Positions 16,216-25,365 of a stretch of 64,000 nucleotides of DNA are shown here, one piece after another. Made by a program: the position numbers and the translations under genes. The notes beneath the pieces are model-generated. The model worked only from the letters and a program-made list of their open reading frames with translations, searched no databases and had not been told where the DNA came from. Each line of letters starts with the position of its first letter. The first letter of the stretch is position 1. Source of the DNA: an uncultured Phascolarctobacterium sp. (GTDB taxonomy: Bacteria; Bacillota; Negativicutes; Acidaminococcales; Acidaminococcaceae); contig UQXH01000006.1 in the NCBI GenBank assembly GCA_900545025.1, forward strand, positions 1 through 64,000. Reading direction: 5' to 3'.

Positions 16216-17790
16216 TTATTTCTCAGATATTTTCTCACAGGTCAGCTGTTGCAGGAAAGCGATATTTTTATTATGAGTAAGGATGTAAAGAAAATCACCG
16301 GCGCGAATCCGGGTATTTCCTGCAGGTATCAGCCGCTGTTCGCCGCGTTTAATATCGACCAGCAGGGTGTCCGTCGGCCAATCGATGTCGCGCACCAGTT
16401 TGTTTTCGACAGCACTGCCGCTGCAGACAGAAAATTCCGCTATATTACGCTGCTCTAACAGTGTGGATTCCGGCTGTTTCTGTCGCAGGGAACGCTGCAG
16501 CAGTTCTTCATAAATAGGTTTGCTGCGGCAAAGTTCAGCAATAATAAGGGCTACCATGGAGGAGATGGCCAAAGGCAGCAGCTGCTGATAAGAGGAGGTC
16601 ATTTCCATAATCAGTACGGTACCGGTGATGGGAGCGCGTACAGAAGCGGAAAACAGGGCGGCCATAGCCATTATTACCATATCTGCGGCATAGTCGGCAG
16701 TGATGAGCTGCAGGGAAACGAGAATGTTGCTGCAGATACTGCCGCAGAGAGCGCCGATGACCAGCATGGGCAGAAAAAAGCCGCCGGGAACGCCGCAGCC
16801 ATAACTGAGCAGAGTGAAAAGCAGCTTGGCGACAAGCAGCAGCACAAGCAGCTGTAAAGACACGGGAGCAGCCGCCAGACTGTTTATCAGCTGATTGCCG
16901 CCGCCAAGTACCTGCGGCAGAAAATAACCAAGGATACCTGCAATAAGCAGGGGCAGGCTGATTTTGACTGCAGGCTTTTGCAGCAATGGCAGAGCATAAA
17001 AAGCGGGAATAGCTAACAGCCCTTTATTGAAAAGAACACCGCAGAGGCCGGTAACGACTGCTACGATAATAACGTAACCGTAATAGTCGAGCGGCAGCAT
17101 GGGCAGCTGCGGGAAGATAAAAACAGCTTCTGAGCCAAATAAGGCGCGGGAAACAATAGTTGCAGTCATGGCAGCGGCCATGGCAGGCAGCATGACGGCT
17201 ACGGAAAAATTGCGGTGCAGTTCTTCCAAGGCAAAGATGACGCCGGCTAAAGGCGCATTAAAGGACGCCGCCAGACCTGCGCTGGCGCCGCTGGTAAGCA
17301 GATAACGTTCTTCCAGGCGTGTACGTCCAAGCAGGCGGCTGATGCCCTGAGCTGCTACTGCACCCAGCTGGATGGACGGACCTTCACGTCCGAGTGAAAG
17401 CCCGGCGCCGATACCGAGGATGCCGCCTACAAGCTTGGTGCAGAGTATGGAGAGCCAGCGCAGTTTGACCAACCCCAGCAGTACTCCTTTAACCTGAGGG
17501 ATACCGCTGCCGGCTGCCAGCGGTTCAAGGCGTATAAGATATGCTAATAGCTGTGCCAATAAAAGCAGCAGCAAAAACCAGCCAAGATGCCAGGGCCAGG
17601 ATGCTTCGCTCAGAAAAAGATACACAAGGCCGCGCAGATCTTCGGCCTGCTGCAGCCCCCAGCGAAACAGGCAGATGACAAGACCTGCTGCCAGACCAAC
17701 CAGCAGACCTTCGGTAAAAAGACGCAGCCTGAACCCATGCCAGTCGCTTAAGGATTTATAGGTATTGATGACCTGGTATTTGGTGTTCAT
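16216..17790 (-). CDS. ClC-family chloride/proton antiporter with TrkA-C domain
   Basis: The 524-residue inner-membrane protein has the ClC signatures GSGIPQVKG (about residue 100), GREGPSIQ (about 134) and GCGVPGGFFLP (about 330). The gating glutamate of GREGP is present, and the glutamate pair in FNAPLAGVIFALEEL matches the internal proton glutamate of E. coli ClC-ec1, so H+/Cl- exchange rather than a channel is expected. A cytoplasmic RCK/TrkA-C domain follows (about 450-524, IPAGNTRIRAGDFLYIL). Its ATG overlaps the hydE stop by four bases (ATGA), so it is translated from the hydE message. Confidence 0.93.
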   Translation of the reverse strand: MNTKYQVINTYKSLSDWHGFRLRLFTEGLLVGLAAGLVICLFRWGLQQAEDLRGLVYLFLSEASWPWHLGWFLLLLLLAQLLAYLIRLEPLAAGSGIPQVKGVLLGLVKLRWLSILCTKLVGGILGIGAGLSLGREGPSIQLGAVAAQGISRLLGRTRLEERYLLTSGASAGLAASFNAPLAGVIFALEELHRNFSVAVMLPAMAAAMTATIVSRALFGSEAVFIFPQLPMLPLDYYGYVIIVAVVTGLCGVLFNKGLLAIPAFYALPLLQKPAVKISLPLLIAGILGYFLPQVLGGGNQLINSLAAAPVSLQLLVLLLVAKLLFTLLSYGCGVPGGFFLPMLVIGALCGSICSNILVSLQLITADYAADMVIMAMAALFSASVRAPITGTVLIMEMTSSYQQLLPLAISSMVALIIAELCRSKPIYEELLQRSLRQKQPESTLLEQRNIAEFSVCSGSAVENKLVRDIDWPTDTLLVDIKRGEQRLIPAGNTRIRAGDFLYILTHNKNIAFLQQLTCEKISEK

Positions 17791-18845
17791 GGCAGGACTC
17801 CCGGAGCATCGCCGCGGCTGACAGGTACGCTGTAGCCTATTTCATGCAGCTGTGCTTTCAGTATGGAAATTCCCTCGGCAGCTTCGCTGCCGGTGGCACG
17901 TTTGTTATCATAAAGAGTATATTTGGCGCGTACGTCCTGGGGTGACAGATTAGGCATAATGACATTGGCGCCTGCCAGGATACCAAGCTGATGACCTTTT
18001 TCTGACAAAGTATTAAGTGCCGTAGTAGCTGGCAGCAATACCTGCGGCAGCAGCAGTCGCAAAATGGAAAGAAGCCTCAGCGTCAGCCGGATGCTGCCGG
18101 CAGGAAAAGCTGCCAGCGGCGTGTCGTGATGGGGAATGAAAGGCCCGATGCCAACCATATGAGGCTGGAATTCTTTGATAAACAGCAGATCCTGCACGAG
18201 ATTTTCCGCAGTCTGCCAGGGTGAGCCCACCATGAAGCCGGTACCTACCTGGTAGCCGATTTCTTTAAGGTTATGCAGACATTCAAGGCGCGGCTGCAGT
18301 GAAAGTTCGGGTGGGTGCAGGCGGCTGTAATGTTCTGCACTGGCAGTTTCGTGGCGCAGCAGGTAACGGTCAGCGCCGGCTTCAAACCACTGCCGGTAAA
18401 TCTGTGGCGGCCGTTCTCCGGCGGACAGGGTGACAGCACAGTCAGGATACTGTTTTTTGATACTGTCAATAATTCTGCAAAGCTGCTGGTCATCATAAGC
18501 AAAATCCTCGCCGCCCTGCAGTACGAAAGTGCGCAGGCCCAGTCCGTAACCTTCACGGCAGCAGTCAAGAATTTGCTCCGGTGTCAGGCGATAACGACTG
18601 ACATTCCTGTTACTGCGGCGGATACCGCAGTAGAGACAATCGTTGCGGCAATAATTGCTGAATTCTATCAGTCCGCGCAGATAAACATTTTTGCTGAATA
18701 CCTGCTGCGCCTGCTGACGGGCAAGGTCTGACAGCAGGCTGTCAGAAGCTTCATCGCTTTCCTGCAGCAGCTGCAGCAGTTCATCTTCAGGCAGACTGTG
18801 TTCGGAAGCAAGTTTTTCAATAAGTAAGGATATATTTAAAGGCAT
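17787..18845 (-). CDS. hydE: [FeFe]-hydrogenase maturation radical SAM protein HydE
   Basis: HydE is a radical SAM enzyme that helps build the di-iron site of [FeFe]-hydrogenase. The 352-residue protein has IEFSNYCRNDCLYCGIR with the cluster cysteines in CxxxCxxC (about residues 62-69), VLQGGEDFAYDD, and ending motifs GTGFMVGSPWQT and PNLSPQDVRAKYTLYDNK. I chose the ATG at 18845 because GAGGTG is six bases upstream; the GTG nine bases earlier overlaps that site. HydF, HydG and the hydrogenase are not in this window. It is coupled to the ClC antiporter gene downstream. Confidence 0.9.
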   Translation of the reverse strand: MPLNISLLIEKLASEHSLPEDELLQLLQESDEASDSLLSDLARQQAQQVFSKNVYLRGLIEFSNYCRNDCLYCGIRRSNRNVSRYRLTPEQILDCCREGYGLGLRTFVLQGGEDFAYDDQQLCRIIDSIKKQYPDCAVTLSAGERPPQIYRQWFEAGADRYLLRHETASAEHYSRLHPPELSLQPRLECLHNLKEIGYQVGTGFMVGSPWQTAENLVQDLLFIKEFQPHMVGIGPFIPHHDTPLAAFPAGSIRLTLRLLSILRLLLPQVLLPATTALNTLSEKGHQLGILAGANVIMPNLSPQDVRAKYTLYDNKRATGSEAAEGISILKAQLHEIGYSVPVSRGDAPGVLP

Positions 18846-18924
18846 GATATTCACCTCGTGCTTTTCTTCCGTACATTATAGCATACCCTACGGGAACAGA
18901 TAGAATATTTTATGCAGGGAATAA

Positions 18925-18959
18925 AAAAATACAGTATCGACAGGGGATACTGTATTTTT
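18925..18959. terminator. Intrinsic terminator
   Basis: A 14-base inverted repeat (18925-18938 with 18946-18959) has a T tract in the minus direction, closing the BASS transporter gene before hydE. Confidence 0.85.
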
Positions 18960-18968
18960 GATAGCTGA

Positions 18969-19952
18969 TTATTGAACAGTTTCTTCAGCGTTATAATCCG
19001 GGTCGTATTTCGGATTGAGAAAATTGATAAAGATCCAGGCCAGTACGGCGCCGGAAATATTATGCCAGGCGGAGAAGATTGCGCCCGGTACGGTGGCCAT
19101 GGGCATGGAAGCAAAATGAGCTTTGGCCAGGCCGGTTGCCAGTCCGGAGTTCTGCATACCTACTTCTACGGAAAGAGCGATAGCTTTTTTCCAGGTCATG
19201 CCGGTAAGGCGCGCCAGTAAAAAGCCGAGGGCATAGCCAAGGCAGTTATGCAGGATTACTACCAGGAGGATGGTGCCGGAAGTTTGCAGGATATTATCGC
19301 GGCTGACAGCAATAACGCCGGCGATGATAAGGGAAATCGCAATAGCGGAAACTGCGGGCAGATAATCTGTCGCGGTTGCTGCCAGTTTAGGCAGGAAGGA
19401 TTTTACTGCCAAGCCTAAGCAGATGGGCACGATAACAATCTGCACGATACTCCAGAACATACCGATAGGGTCGAAAGCGATTCTTTCACCAATCAGCTGA
19501 TAGGTAATGAAAGGAGTAAGGATAGGAGAAAGTACGGTAGATACGCTGGTCATAGTAACGGACAGAGCAACGTCGCCTTTGGACATAAAGGTGATGACGT
19601 TGGAAGAGGTGCCGCCGGGGCAGGTACCTACGAGGACTACGCCGGCAGTAAGCGCCGGATCAAGATTAAAAGCGCTGGCAATCAGATAAGCCAGACCGGG
19701 CATAATGATGAACTGGGCGCAGGCGCCGATGAAGACATCAAGCGGGCGCTTTAAAACTAAAGCAAAGTCTTTGAGGTCAAGGGTAGTACCCATACCGAAC
19801 ATAACTACGCCTAAAAGCAGGCTGAGGACGGCTACACCGCCGAATTTACCGACTACCCAGGTAAAGTTCTGCGGCATCGTCATACCGAGGATCAGAAACA
19901 GTACGGCAATCATACCGAAATATTTTCCGATAAGCTTACATAAATTCTTCAT
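18969..19952 (-). CDS. Bile acid:sodium symporter (BASS) family transporter
   Basis: The 327-residue protein is an integral membrane transporter with about ten hydrophobic segments. Family motifs are GTCPGGTSSNVIT (about residues 109-121) and EVGMQNSGLATGLA (about 260-273), the crossover regions that bind sodium and substrate in BASS proteins. Bacterial members carry bile acids, pantoate, pyruvate or other organic anions; nothing here fixes the substrate. AAAGAGG lies upstream of the ATG. It stands alone between a terminator and the divergent YigZ gene. Confidence 0.9.
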   Translation of the reverse strand: MKNLCKLIGKYFGMIAVLFLILGMTMPQNFTWVVGKFGGVAVLSLLLGVVMFGMGTTLDLKDFALVLKRPLDVFIGACAQFIIMPGLAYLIASAFNLDPALTAGVVLVGTCPGGTSSNVITFMSKGDVALSVTMTSVSTVLSPILTPFITYQLIGERIAFDPIGMFWSIVQIVIVPICLGLAVKSFLPKLAATATDYLPAVSAIAISLIIAGVIAVSRDNILQTSGTILLVVILHNCLGYALGFLLARLTGMTWKKAIALSVEVGMQNSGLATGLAKAHFASMPMATVPGAIFSAWHNISGAVLAWIFINFLNPKYDPDYNAEETVQ

Positions 19953-20231
19953 ACAGAAAACCTCTTTCCCTTATAATTTGTGGACTAATGTCTTAGAAAA
20001 GTACTCTTAGACAGCCTTTCCTTTATATTTGTGCAGTATTATAACAAATATAAAATATAAAATAAACAGGAAAACAGGAAATGTATAAAAAATACAAAAA
20101 ACAGCTTCTATAACAGGAGAAATGTGTAAAGATATTTACGATAAATGGCAGAGGAAAAAGAAATTTAGTAAATATTTTCAGCAGATTTTTAAATAAAATC
20201 AGCTGTGTACATTCTCATAATGAGTGATTAT

Positions 20232-20239
20232 GGTATAAT
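20232..20239 (+). promoter_or_regulatory. Extended -10 promoter of the YigZ-family gene
   Basis: TGG-TATAAT (20232-20239) is an extended -10 element without a good -35 box. The rest of the 315-base gap from 19953 is AT-rich and I see no further gene in it. Confidence 0.5.
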
Positions 20240-20267
20240 AACAATATATTTAGAAGGAGGAGCAGTC

Positions 20268-20888
20268 TTGTTTACTATTGTTAAGGACTTTCGGCAGGAA
20301 ACGGTCATTGAGAAATCTCGTTTCATCTGTACACTGAAAAAAGTGGAGGATGAAGCGCAGGCTCAGGAATTCATTAAGAATATGAAAAAAGAATTCTGGG
20401 ATGCTACGCATAACTGCTCGGCCTATATTATAGACGAGCTGGCACAGCGCTCCAGTGACGACGGCGAGCCGTCCGGTACGGCAGGGCTGCCGATGCTGGA
20501 AGTGCTGCGCAAGAATAAGCTGACCAATACTGCCGCAGTTGTAACAAGGTATTTCGGCGGTATCAAGCTTGGCGCCGGCGGTTTGGTGCGGGCTTATACC
20601 AACAGCGTAGCCAGCGCTGTACGCGGCAGCGGGATTGCCGCCAAGGTAATGATGGGCAGATATTTCTTTCTCGATGATTTAAACGATGTGGGAAAGATAC
20701 TCAATATCCTGTACCAGCAGCAGCTTTTTGAAATTGCCGAAGTTGAGTACGGACTGCGTGCCAAAGTAATCCTGCGCATGAAGGAAAGCGATAAGCAGCA
20801 GGCGGAAGCATGGCTGACCGAAAAGCTTAATAAGACTGTGGAGCTGGAGCTGGAAGCGCGGGAAGTTGTAGAAGTGCCTGTGGAGTAA
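20268..20888 (+). CDS. YigZ/IMPACT family protein
   Basis: The 206-residue protein has the UPF0029/IMPACT domain: SRFICTLKKV, HNCSAYIID, SDDGEPSGTAGLPML and VTRYFGGIKLGAGGLVRAY (about residues 14-125), then the C-terminal DUF1949 ferredoxin-like domain. Eukaryotic IMPACT modulates translation stress; the bacterial role is uncertain. The start is probably the TTG at 20268: AGAAGGAGG lies eight bases upstream and no other start fits. The AGCS symporter gene follows after 23 bases. Confidence 0.88.
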   Translation: MFTIVKDFRQETVIEKSRFICTLKKVEDEAQAQEFIKNMKKEFWDATHNCSAYIIDELAQRSSDDGEPSGTAGLPMLEVLRKNKLTNTAAVVTRYFGGIKLGAGGLVRAYTNSVASAVRGSGIAAKVMMGRYFFLDDLNDVGKILNILYQQQLFEIAEVEYGLRAKVILRMKESDKQQAEAWLTEKLNKTVELELEAREVVEVPVE

Positions 20889-20911
20889 AATTTATTTTAG
20901 GAGGCGGAAGC

Positions 20912-22327
20912 ATGGAATTTATTGAAAGTATTGTTGGTACTCTTAACGGTTTTTTGTGGTCCTATGTGCTGATTATTATGCTGATCGGACTGGGACTTTG
21001 GTTTACGCTGCGCAGCGGCTTTGTACAGCTGCGCTGCATTAAGGAAATGGTACGCCTGATTACCAAGACGGCAGGCAGCAAGGTTGAAGAAAACAGTGTT
21101 TCTTCCTTCCAGGCTTTCTGCATCAGTACGGCGTCCCGTGTAGGTGTAGGCAATATTGCCGGTATTGCTATTGCGGTTGTTACCGGCGGACCGGGTGCTG
21201 TTTTCTGGATGTGGGTTATTGCCCTTATCGGCAGCGCGACAGGTTTTGTGGAAAGTACGCTGGGTCAGATTTACAAGGTGCCGCGTGAAGGCGGCGGTTT
21301 CCGCGGCGGTCCGGCATATTATATCAGAAATGTCTTGGGCAACAAGCCTATGGCTATTTTATTTGCTATCCTGATAAGTGTTACTTATGGACTTATCTTT
21401 AACTCTGTGCAGTCCAATACCATTGCAGTTTCCTTTAGTGCAGCCTTCGGTATCAGCCGTACCGTAGTTGGTATAATCATTGCTGCTTTGACTGCGGCAG
21501 TTATTTTCGGCGGCGTCACCCGTATTGCAAAAGTTGCTGAGATGATGGTGCCGGTAATGGCTGGTATCTATCTGCTGGTTGCCTTGTATGTTACTATCGT
21601 CAATATTTCTCTGGTGCCGCAGATGCTGAGTGATATCGTTACTTCTGCTTTTGGTCTGCAGGCTGTTGCCGGTGGCGGTATGGGCGCAGCATTGATGACC
21701 GGTATCCAACGCGGTCTGTTTTCAAATGAGGCAGGTATGGGCGCTGTACCGAATGCTGCTGCAACCGCTTCTACCAGCCATCCTGTAAAGCAGGGACTGA
21801 TTCAGGCATTCGGCGTTTTTGTAGATACCCTGTTTGTATGCAGTGCTTCTGCTTTTATCATCTTGCTGACGAATGATTATACTGCCAGCGGCAAGACCGG
21901 CATTGAACTGGCACAGATTGCTTTATCCGAGCATATCGGCGGCTGGGCGCCTACTTTTCTGGCTGTAATGATTATTTTGTTTGCTTTCAGCTCTATCGTA
22001 GGTAATTACTATTATGGTGATATCAATATTCCGTTTATCAACAAAAATAAAAGCTTCCTGCTGCTTTATCGTGCTGCTGTTGTTGCTATGGTCATGTTTG
22101 GCAGTATTGCTGAGGTTCCCTTTGTCTGGAGCCTGGCGGATTTGTTTATGGCGTTGATGGCTATTACGAATCTGGTAGCTATTGCCTTACTGGGTAAATA
22201 TGCTTTTATTGCACTGGACGATTATCTGCGTCAGAAACGCGCCGGTATCGTAGAGCCGGAATTCGATCCTGCTGTAATGCCTGATCAGAAAGGTATTTTC
22301 TGCTGGAGCAAAAAAGGCGAAAAATAA
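20912..22327 (+). CDS. Alanine/glycine:cation symporter (AGCS family)
   Basis: The 471-residue inner-membrane protein imports alanine or glycine with sodium. It shows the family patterns SRVGVGNIAGIAIAVVTGGP (about residues 75-94), the periplasmic loop FRGGPAYYIR (about 129), and the conserved NEAGMGAVPNAAATA (about 270). About ten to eleven membrane segments are present. AGGAGG lies upstream of the ATG. No glycine riboswitch fits in the 23-base gap upstream. It probably shares a transcript with the YigZ gene. Confidence 0.94.
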   Translation: MEFIESIVGTLNGFLWSYVLIIMLIGLGLWFTLRSGFVQLRCIKEMVRLITKTAGSKVEENSVSSFQAFCISTASRVGVGNIAGIAIAVVTGGPGAVFWMWVIALIGSATGFVESTLGQIYKVPREGGGFRGGPAYYIRNVLGNKPMAILFAILISVTYGLIFNSVQSNTIAVSFSAAFGISRTVVGIIIAALTAAVIFGGVTRIAKVAEMMVPVMAGIYLLVALYVTIVNISLVPQMLSDIVTSAFGLQAVAGGGMGAALMTGIQRGLFSNEAGMGAVPNAAATASTSHPVKQGLIQAFGVFVDTLFVCSASAFIILLTNDYTASGKTGIELAQIALSEHIGGWAPTFLAVMIILFAFSSIVGNYYYGDINIPFINKNKSFLLLYRAAVVAMVMFGSIAEVPFVWSLADLFMALMAITNLVAIALLGKYAFIALDDYLRQKRAGIVEPEFDPAVMPDQKGIFCWSKKGEK

Positions 22328-22342
22328 TATGTCCGTTTCAAG

Positions 22343-22378
22343 AAAAGACGCCTGCAATTTTTTGCAGACGTCTTTTGT
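22343..22378. terminator. Bidirectional intrinsic terminator
   Basis: AAAAGACGCCTGCAA (22343-22357) pairs with TTGCAGACGTCTTTT (22362-22376) with one mismatch, between convergent genes. Confidence 0.85.
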
Positions 22379-22386
22379 GGTTTTAT

Positions 22387-23241
22387 TTACTTGTTCAGAA
22401 GATGGACAATTTTATCATAGGCTTCCAGTCCGCAGCCAATGCCGTGGTCGTGTAGTGCCAGCAGTTTATCAGGCTTAGTATCCAGACGGTCTATCTCCAG
22501 CGGGATTTGCGGCCGGATGATTACTGCTTTCCCGTCTTTTTCCAGTTGTTCTACGTATTCCAGCTGGCGGTTATACAGCGCGGGCCGCTGCTGCATGATT
22601 TCCCACAGCTTAGGATAATTTTTATACCAGGTCTTCAATAAAAGCTGAGGGACAGATTTTTTCTTGCGGTAGCCGCTGTTGCGGGTCAGGACGATAATAA
22701 ATTTTTTATAGCCGGCTTCCTGCGCTTTTTCGTAAGGGATAGGTGCTACCAGCGCTCCGTCTAAAAGGTCGCGGCTGCCGATATGCACGATAGGCGCAAG
22801 AAAGGGCAGAGAGGCTGATGCACGCACGGGCAGGAAAGAATGCCCGATGGCTTCTTTGCCAAACCAGACGGATTGTCCTGTGTGGCAGTCCGTAGTGCCT
22901 ACCTGCAGCGTGCCGGGATAATTATAATAGGTTTCAAAATCAAAGGGCAGCAGTTTCTGCGGCAAATCTTCAAAAATAAAATCAAAGCCGAAGATGCTGC
23001 CTTTTTCCATCCAGTTTTTCAGACTGAAATAGCGTTTATCAGTAACGTAATTTTCAATAATCCTGCGGGTGCGCAAAGGCTGATTGGACATATAAGATAA
23101 AATATTACAGGCGCCGGCAGAAACAGCAGTAATATAGGGAAAGACAAGGTCTTTGAGCATAAAGGCTTCAAAAACTCCTGCCGAAAACATGCCGCGCATG
23201 CCGCCGCCTTCGAGAACAAGGGCTGTATCAGTAATTTTCAT
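22387..23241 (-). CDS. Patatin-like phospholipase
   Basis: The 284-residue protein is a cytoplasmic patatin-type lipase/esterase. The oxyanion motif is LEGGGMRGMFSAG (about residues 10-22), the nucleophile serine lies in TAVSAGACN (about 39-47), and the catalytic Asp is in LLDGALVAP (about 167-175). The nucleophile elbow reads A-V-S-A-G instead of G-x-S-x-G, so the first glycine is an alanine. GGAGG precedes the ATG. It is a single gene. Confidence 0.9.
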   Translation of the reverse strand: MKITDTALVLEGGGMRGMFSAGVFEAFMLKDLVFPYITAVSAGACNILSYMSNQPLRTRRIIENYVTDKRYFSLKNWMEKGSIFGFDFIFEDLPQKLLPFDFETYYNYPGTLQVGTTDCHTGQSVWFGKEAIGHSFLPVRASASLPFLAPIVHIGSRDLLDGALVAPIPYEKAQEAGYKKFIIVLTRNSGYRKKKSVPQLLLKTWYKNYPKLWEIMQQRPALYNRQLEYVEQLEKDGKAVIIRPQIPLEIDRLDTKPDKLLALHDHGIGCGLEAYDKIVHLLNK

Positions 23242-23358
23242 AGTCTTAATCCTCCGTGCTCTTATTATACACTACAATTTTCTCGGGCGTGCAGAATTTT
23301 ATTTAAGAAAATATTGTGTTATGATAGATGTACATGTAAGAGAAAGGCGGGGCTGGAA

Positions 23359-24345
23359 ATGAAGAAAGTAGTAGTGATAACTACCGGCGGTACTATCGCC
23401 ATGAAATATGATGCTGCTGCAGGCGGATTGGTGCCTGCCGTAAGCGGAGCTGATTTGCTGGAGGCTGTTCCTGCACTGCGGCAGATTGCTGATTTGGAAG
23501 TAAAGGAATATGCTAATGTGCCCAGCGGCCATATGACGCCGCAGATGATGCTGGAAGTGGCTGCTTTGGCAGATGAATATGCTGCGCGTACAGATGTAAG
23601 CGGCATAGTCGTTACCCATGGTACGGATACCATGGAAGAAACAGCTTATATACTTAGCTTAGCCTGCAGGACGGAAAAGCCTGTATGTATTACAGGCGCT
23701 ATGCGTGGGGCCAGTGATATGGGCTATGACGGGCCTGCCAATATCCTGGCGGCGGTAAAGGTAGCTGCCTGCAGTGCTGCCGGCAGCAGAGGTGCTTTGC
23801 TGGTATTTAACGATGAAGTACATGCTGCGGCTGAGGTTACCAAGACACATACGGTGTCCTGCAGTACCTTTGCTTCACCGCACTGGGGGCCGATAGGATA
23901 TGTATATGAGGATGGAGTAGTATTCCGCCGCCGCAGTGAAAAGCTGGAAAAAATTGCTGTTCAGGGTAAGCTTACAGCTGATGTTGAACTGCTGAAAGTC
24001 TATGCCGGTATGGATGATTTCTTTTTCCGCTGTGCTGCCGATAAGCCGGTGCAGGGCTTAGTTGTGGAAGCAGTTGGCTGCGGTAACGTGCCGCCCGCTG
24101 TCATGGAAGGTATACGTTATGTCCGCAGTAAAGGGATTCCGGTAGTATTAGCCAGCAGGGTGCACGCAGGACGGGTAGTGCCTGTTTACAGCTATTTAGG
24201 CAGTGCCGGCTCTATGAAAGATTTCGGACTATTGTACGCAGGAGAGCTTACCGGGCAGAAAGCGCGGTTGAAACTGATGCTGGCGCTTAATCAAGCGAAA
24301 GATAATGATGAGCTGAAAAGATATTTTGCAGAGGAGATAAAATAA
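23359..24345 (+). CDS. ansA: L-asparaginase
   Basis: The 328-residue enzyme should hydrolyse asparagine to aspartate and ammonia. The first catalytic threonine is in TTGGTIAMKYD (about residues 8-18), and the second catalytic triad lies in VTHGTDTMEETAYIL (about 86-100). No signal peptide is present, so it acts in the cytoplasm. The ATG at 23359 has AAAGGCGGGG upstream; the longer frame to 23314 has no ribosome binding site. Its stop overlaps the start of the next gene (TAATG), so the pair is one operon. Confidence 0.93.
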   Translation: MKKVVVITTGGTIAMKYDAAAGGLVPAVSGADLLEAVPALRQIADLEVKEYANVPSGHMTPQMMLEVAALADEYAARTDVSGIVVTHGTDTMEETAYILSLACRTEKPVCITGAMRGASDMGYDGPANILAAVKVAACSAAGSRGALLVFNDEVHAAAEVTKTHTVSCSTFASPHWGPIGYVYEDGVVFRRRSEKLEKIAVQGKLTADVELLKVYAGMDDFFFRCAADKPVQGLVVEAVGCGNVPPAVMEGIRYVRSKGIPVVLASRVHAGRVVPVYSYLGSAGSMKDFGLLYAGELTGQKARLKLMLALNQAKDNDELKRYFAEEIK

Positions 24346-25298
24346 TGAAAATCGTTGTTATGGAGCCGTTAGGCATAAGTAAAGAGAAACTTGGACTGTT
24401 GGCACAGCCGTTCATCCAGGCGGGTGATGAGTTTGTCGCCTATAATGACAGAGCGACAGACGAACAGCAGCTTATTGCAAGGATTGCAGATGCAGATGTG
24501 GTAATCGTAGCTAATCAGCCGCTTTCCGGCGAGGTTATTGCTGCCTGCAGCAACCTGAAATTGCTGTCTGTGGCTTTTACCGGCGTCGATCATATTGCTC
24601 TGGCAGCCTGCCAGGCTAAAAATATTACTGTCTGCAATGCTGCAGGCTATTCTACCAACGCTGTAGCAGAGCTTACTTTCGGCCTTGCTATCAGTGTTAT
24701 CCGCAATATTGTGCCCTGTGATGCACGTTGCCGCAGCTGTGGTACCAAGGACGGCCTGGTTGGCTTTGAGCTGTACGGTAAGACTTTCGGCGTTGTCGGT
24801 ACTGGCGCTATCGGCAGCCGTGTGGCACAGATAGCCAGGGCTTTCGGATGCCATGTTATTGCCAGCAGCCGTACGGAAAAACCGGAGCTGCAGGCGGCCG
24901 GTGTAGAATATGTACCGCTGGAAACCTTGCTGCAGACGGCAGATTTCATTTCTCTGCATGTGCCGCTTACAGAAGCGACTAAAAATCTGATTGATGATAA
25001 AGCAGTTGCGCTGATGAAACCGGGAGCGGTGCTGCTTAATACTTCCCGCGGTCCTGTTATCGACAGCGAGGCGGTAGCTGCGGCACTTAATGACGGAAGA
25101 CTGGGCGGCGCTGGTATCGATGTATTTGAAAACGAGCCTCCTATTGCCGCCGAGCATCCGCTGTGCGGCGCTAAAAACGCTGTGCTTACGCCTCACGTTG
25201 CTTTTGCCAGCCGCGAAGCGCTGGAAAAACGCGCGGAAATAGTATTTGCCAATATCAGCTGCTGGCTGGAAGGCAAGCCGCAGAATGTCATAAAATAA
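24345..25298 (+). CDS. D-isomer-specific 2-hydroxyacid dehydrogenase
   Basis: The 317-residue NAD-dependent oxidoreductase has the nucleotide-binding motif GVVGTGAIGSRVAQIARAFG (about residues 148-167), the catalytic Arg region LLNTSRGPVIDSEAV (about 228-242), the Glu region in IDVFENEPP (about 263) and the His in LTPHVAFASREA (about 284). The substrate could be a 2-hydroxy acid such as glycerate, lactate or a phosphoglycerate; the length (no ACT domain) argues against classical SerA. It is coupled to the asparaginase gene. Confidence 0.9.
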   Translation: MKIVVMEPLGISKEKLGLLAQPFIQAGDEFVAYNDRATDEQQLIARIADADVVIVANQPLSGEVIAACSNLKLLSVAFTGVDHIALAACQAKNITVCNAAGYSTNAVAELTFGLAISVIRNIVPCDARCRSCGTKDGLVGFELYGKTFGVVGTGAIGSRVAQIARAFGCHVIASSRTEKPELQAAGVEYVPLETLLQTADFISLHVPLTEATKNLIDDKAVALMKPGAVLLNTSRGPVIDSEAVAAALNDGRLGGAGIDVFENEPPIAAEHPLCGAKNAVLTPHVAFASREALEKRAEIVFANISCWLEGKPQNVIK

Positions 25299-25317
25299 GA
25301 TCAGCAATGTAAAAAAC

Positions 25318-25358
25318 AAGAAAGAGCCTGTCGGATATGAGCTTCCCGACAGGCTCTT
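25318..25358 (-). terminator. Intrinsic terminator
   Basis: A 13-base inverted repeat (25322-25334 with 25346-25358) has its T-rich side on the minus strand (opposite 25311-25321), so it mainly serves the dipeptidase gene. Confidence 0.7.
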
Positions 25359-25365
25359 CGCATGT

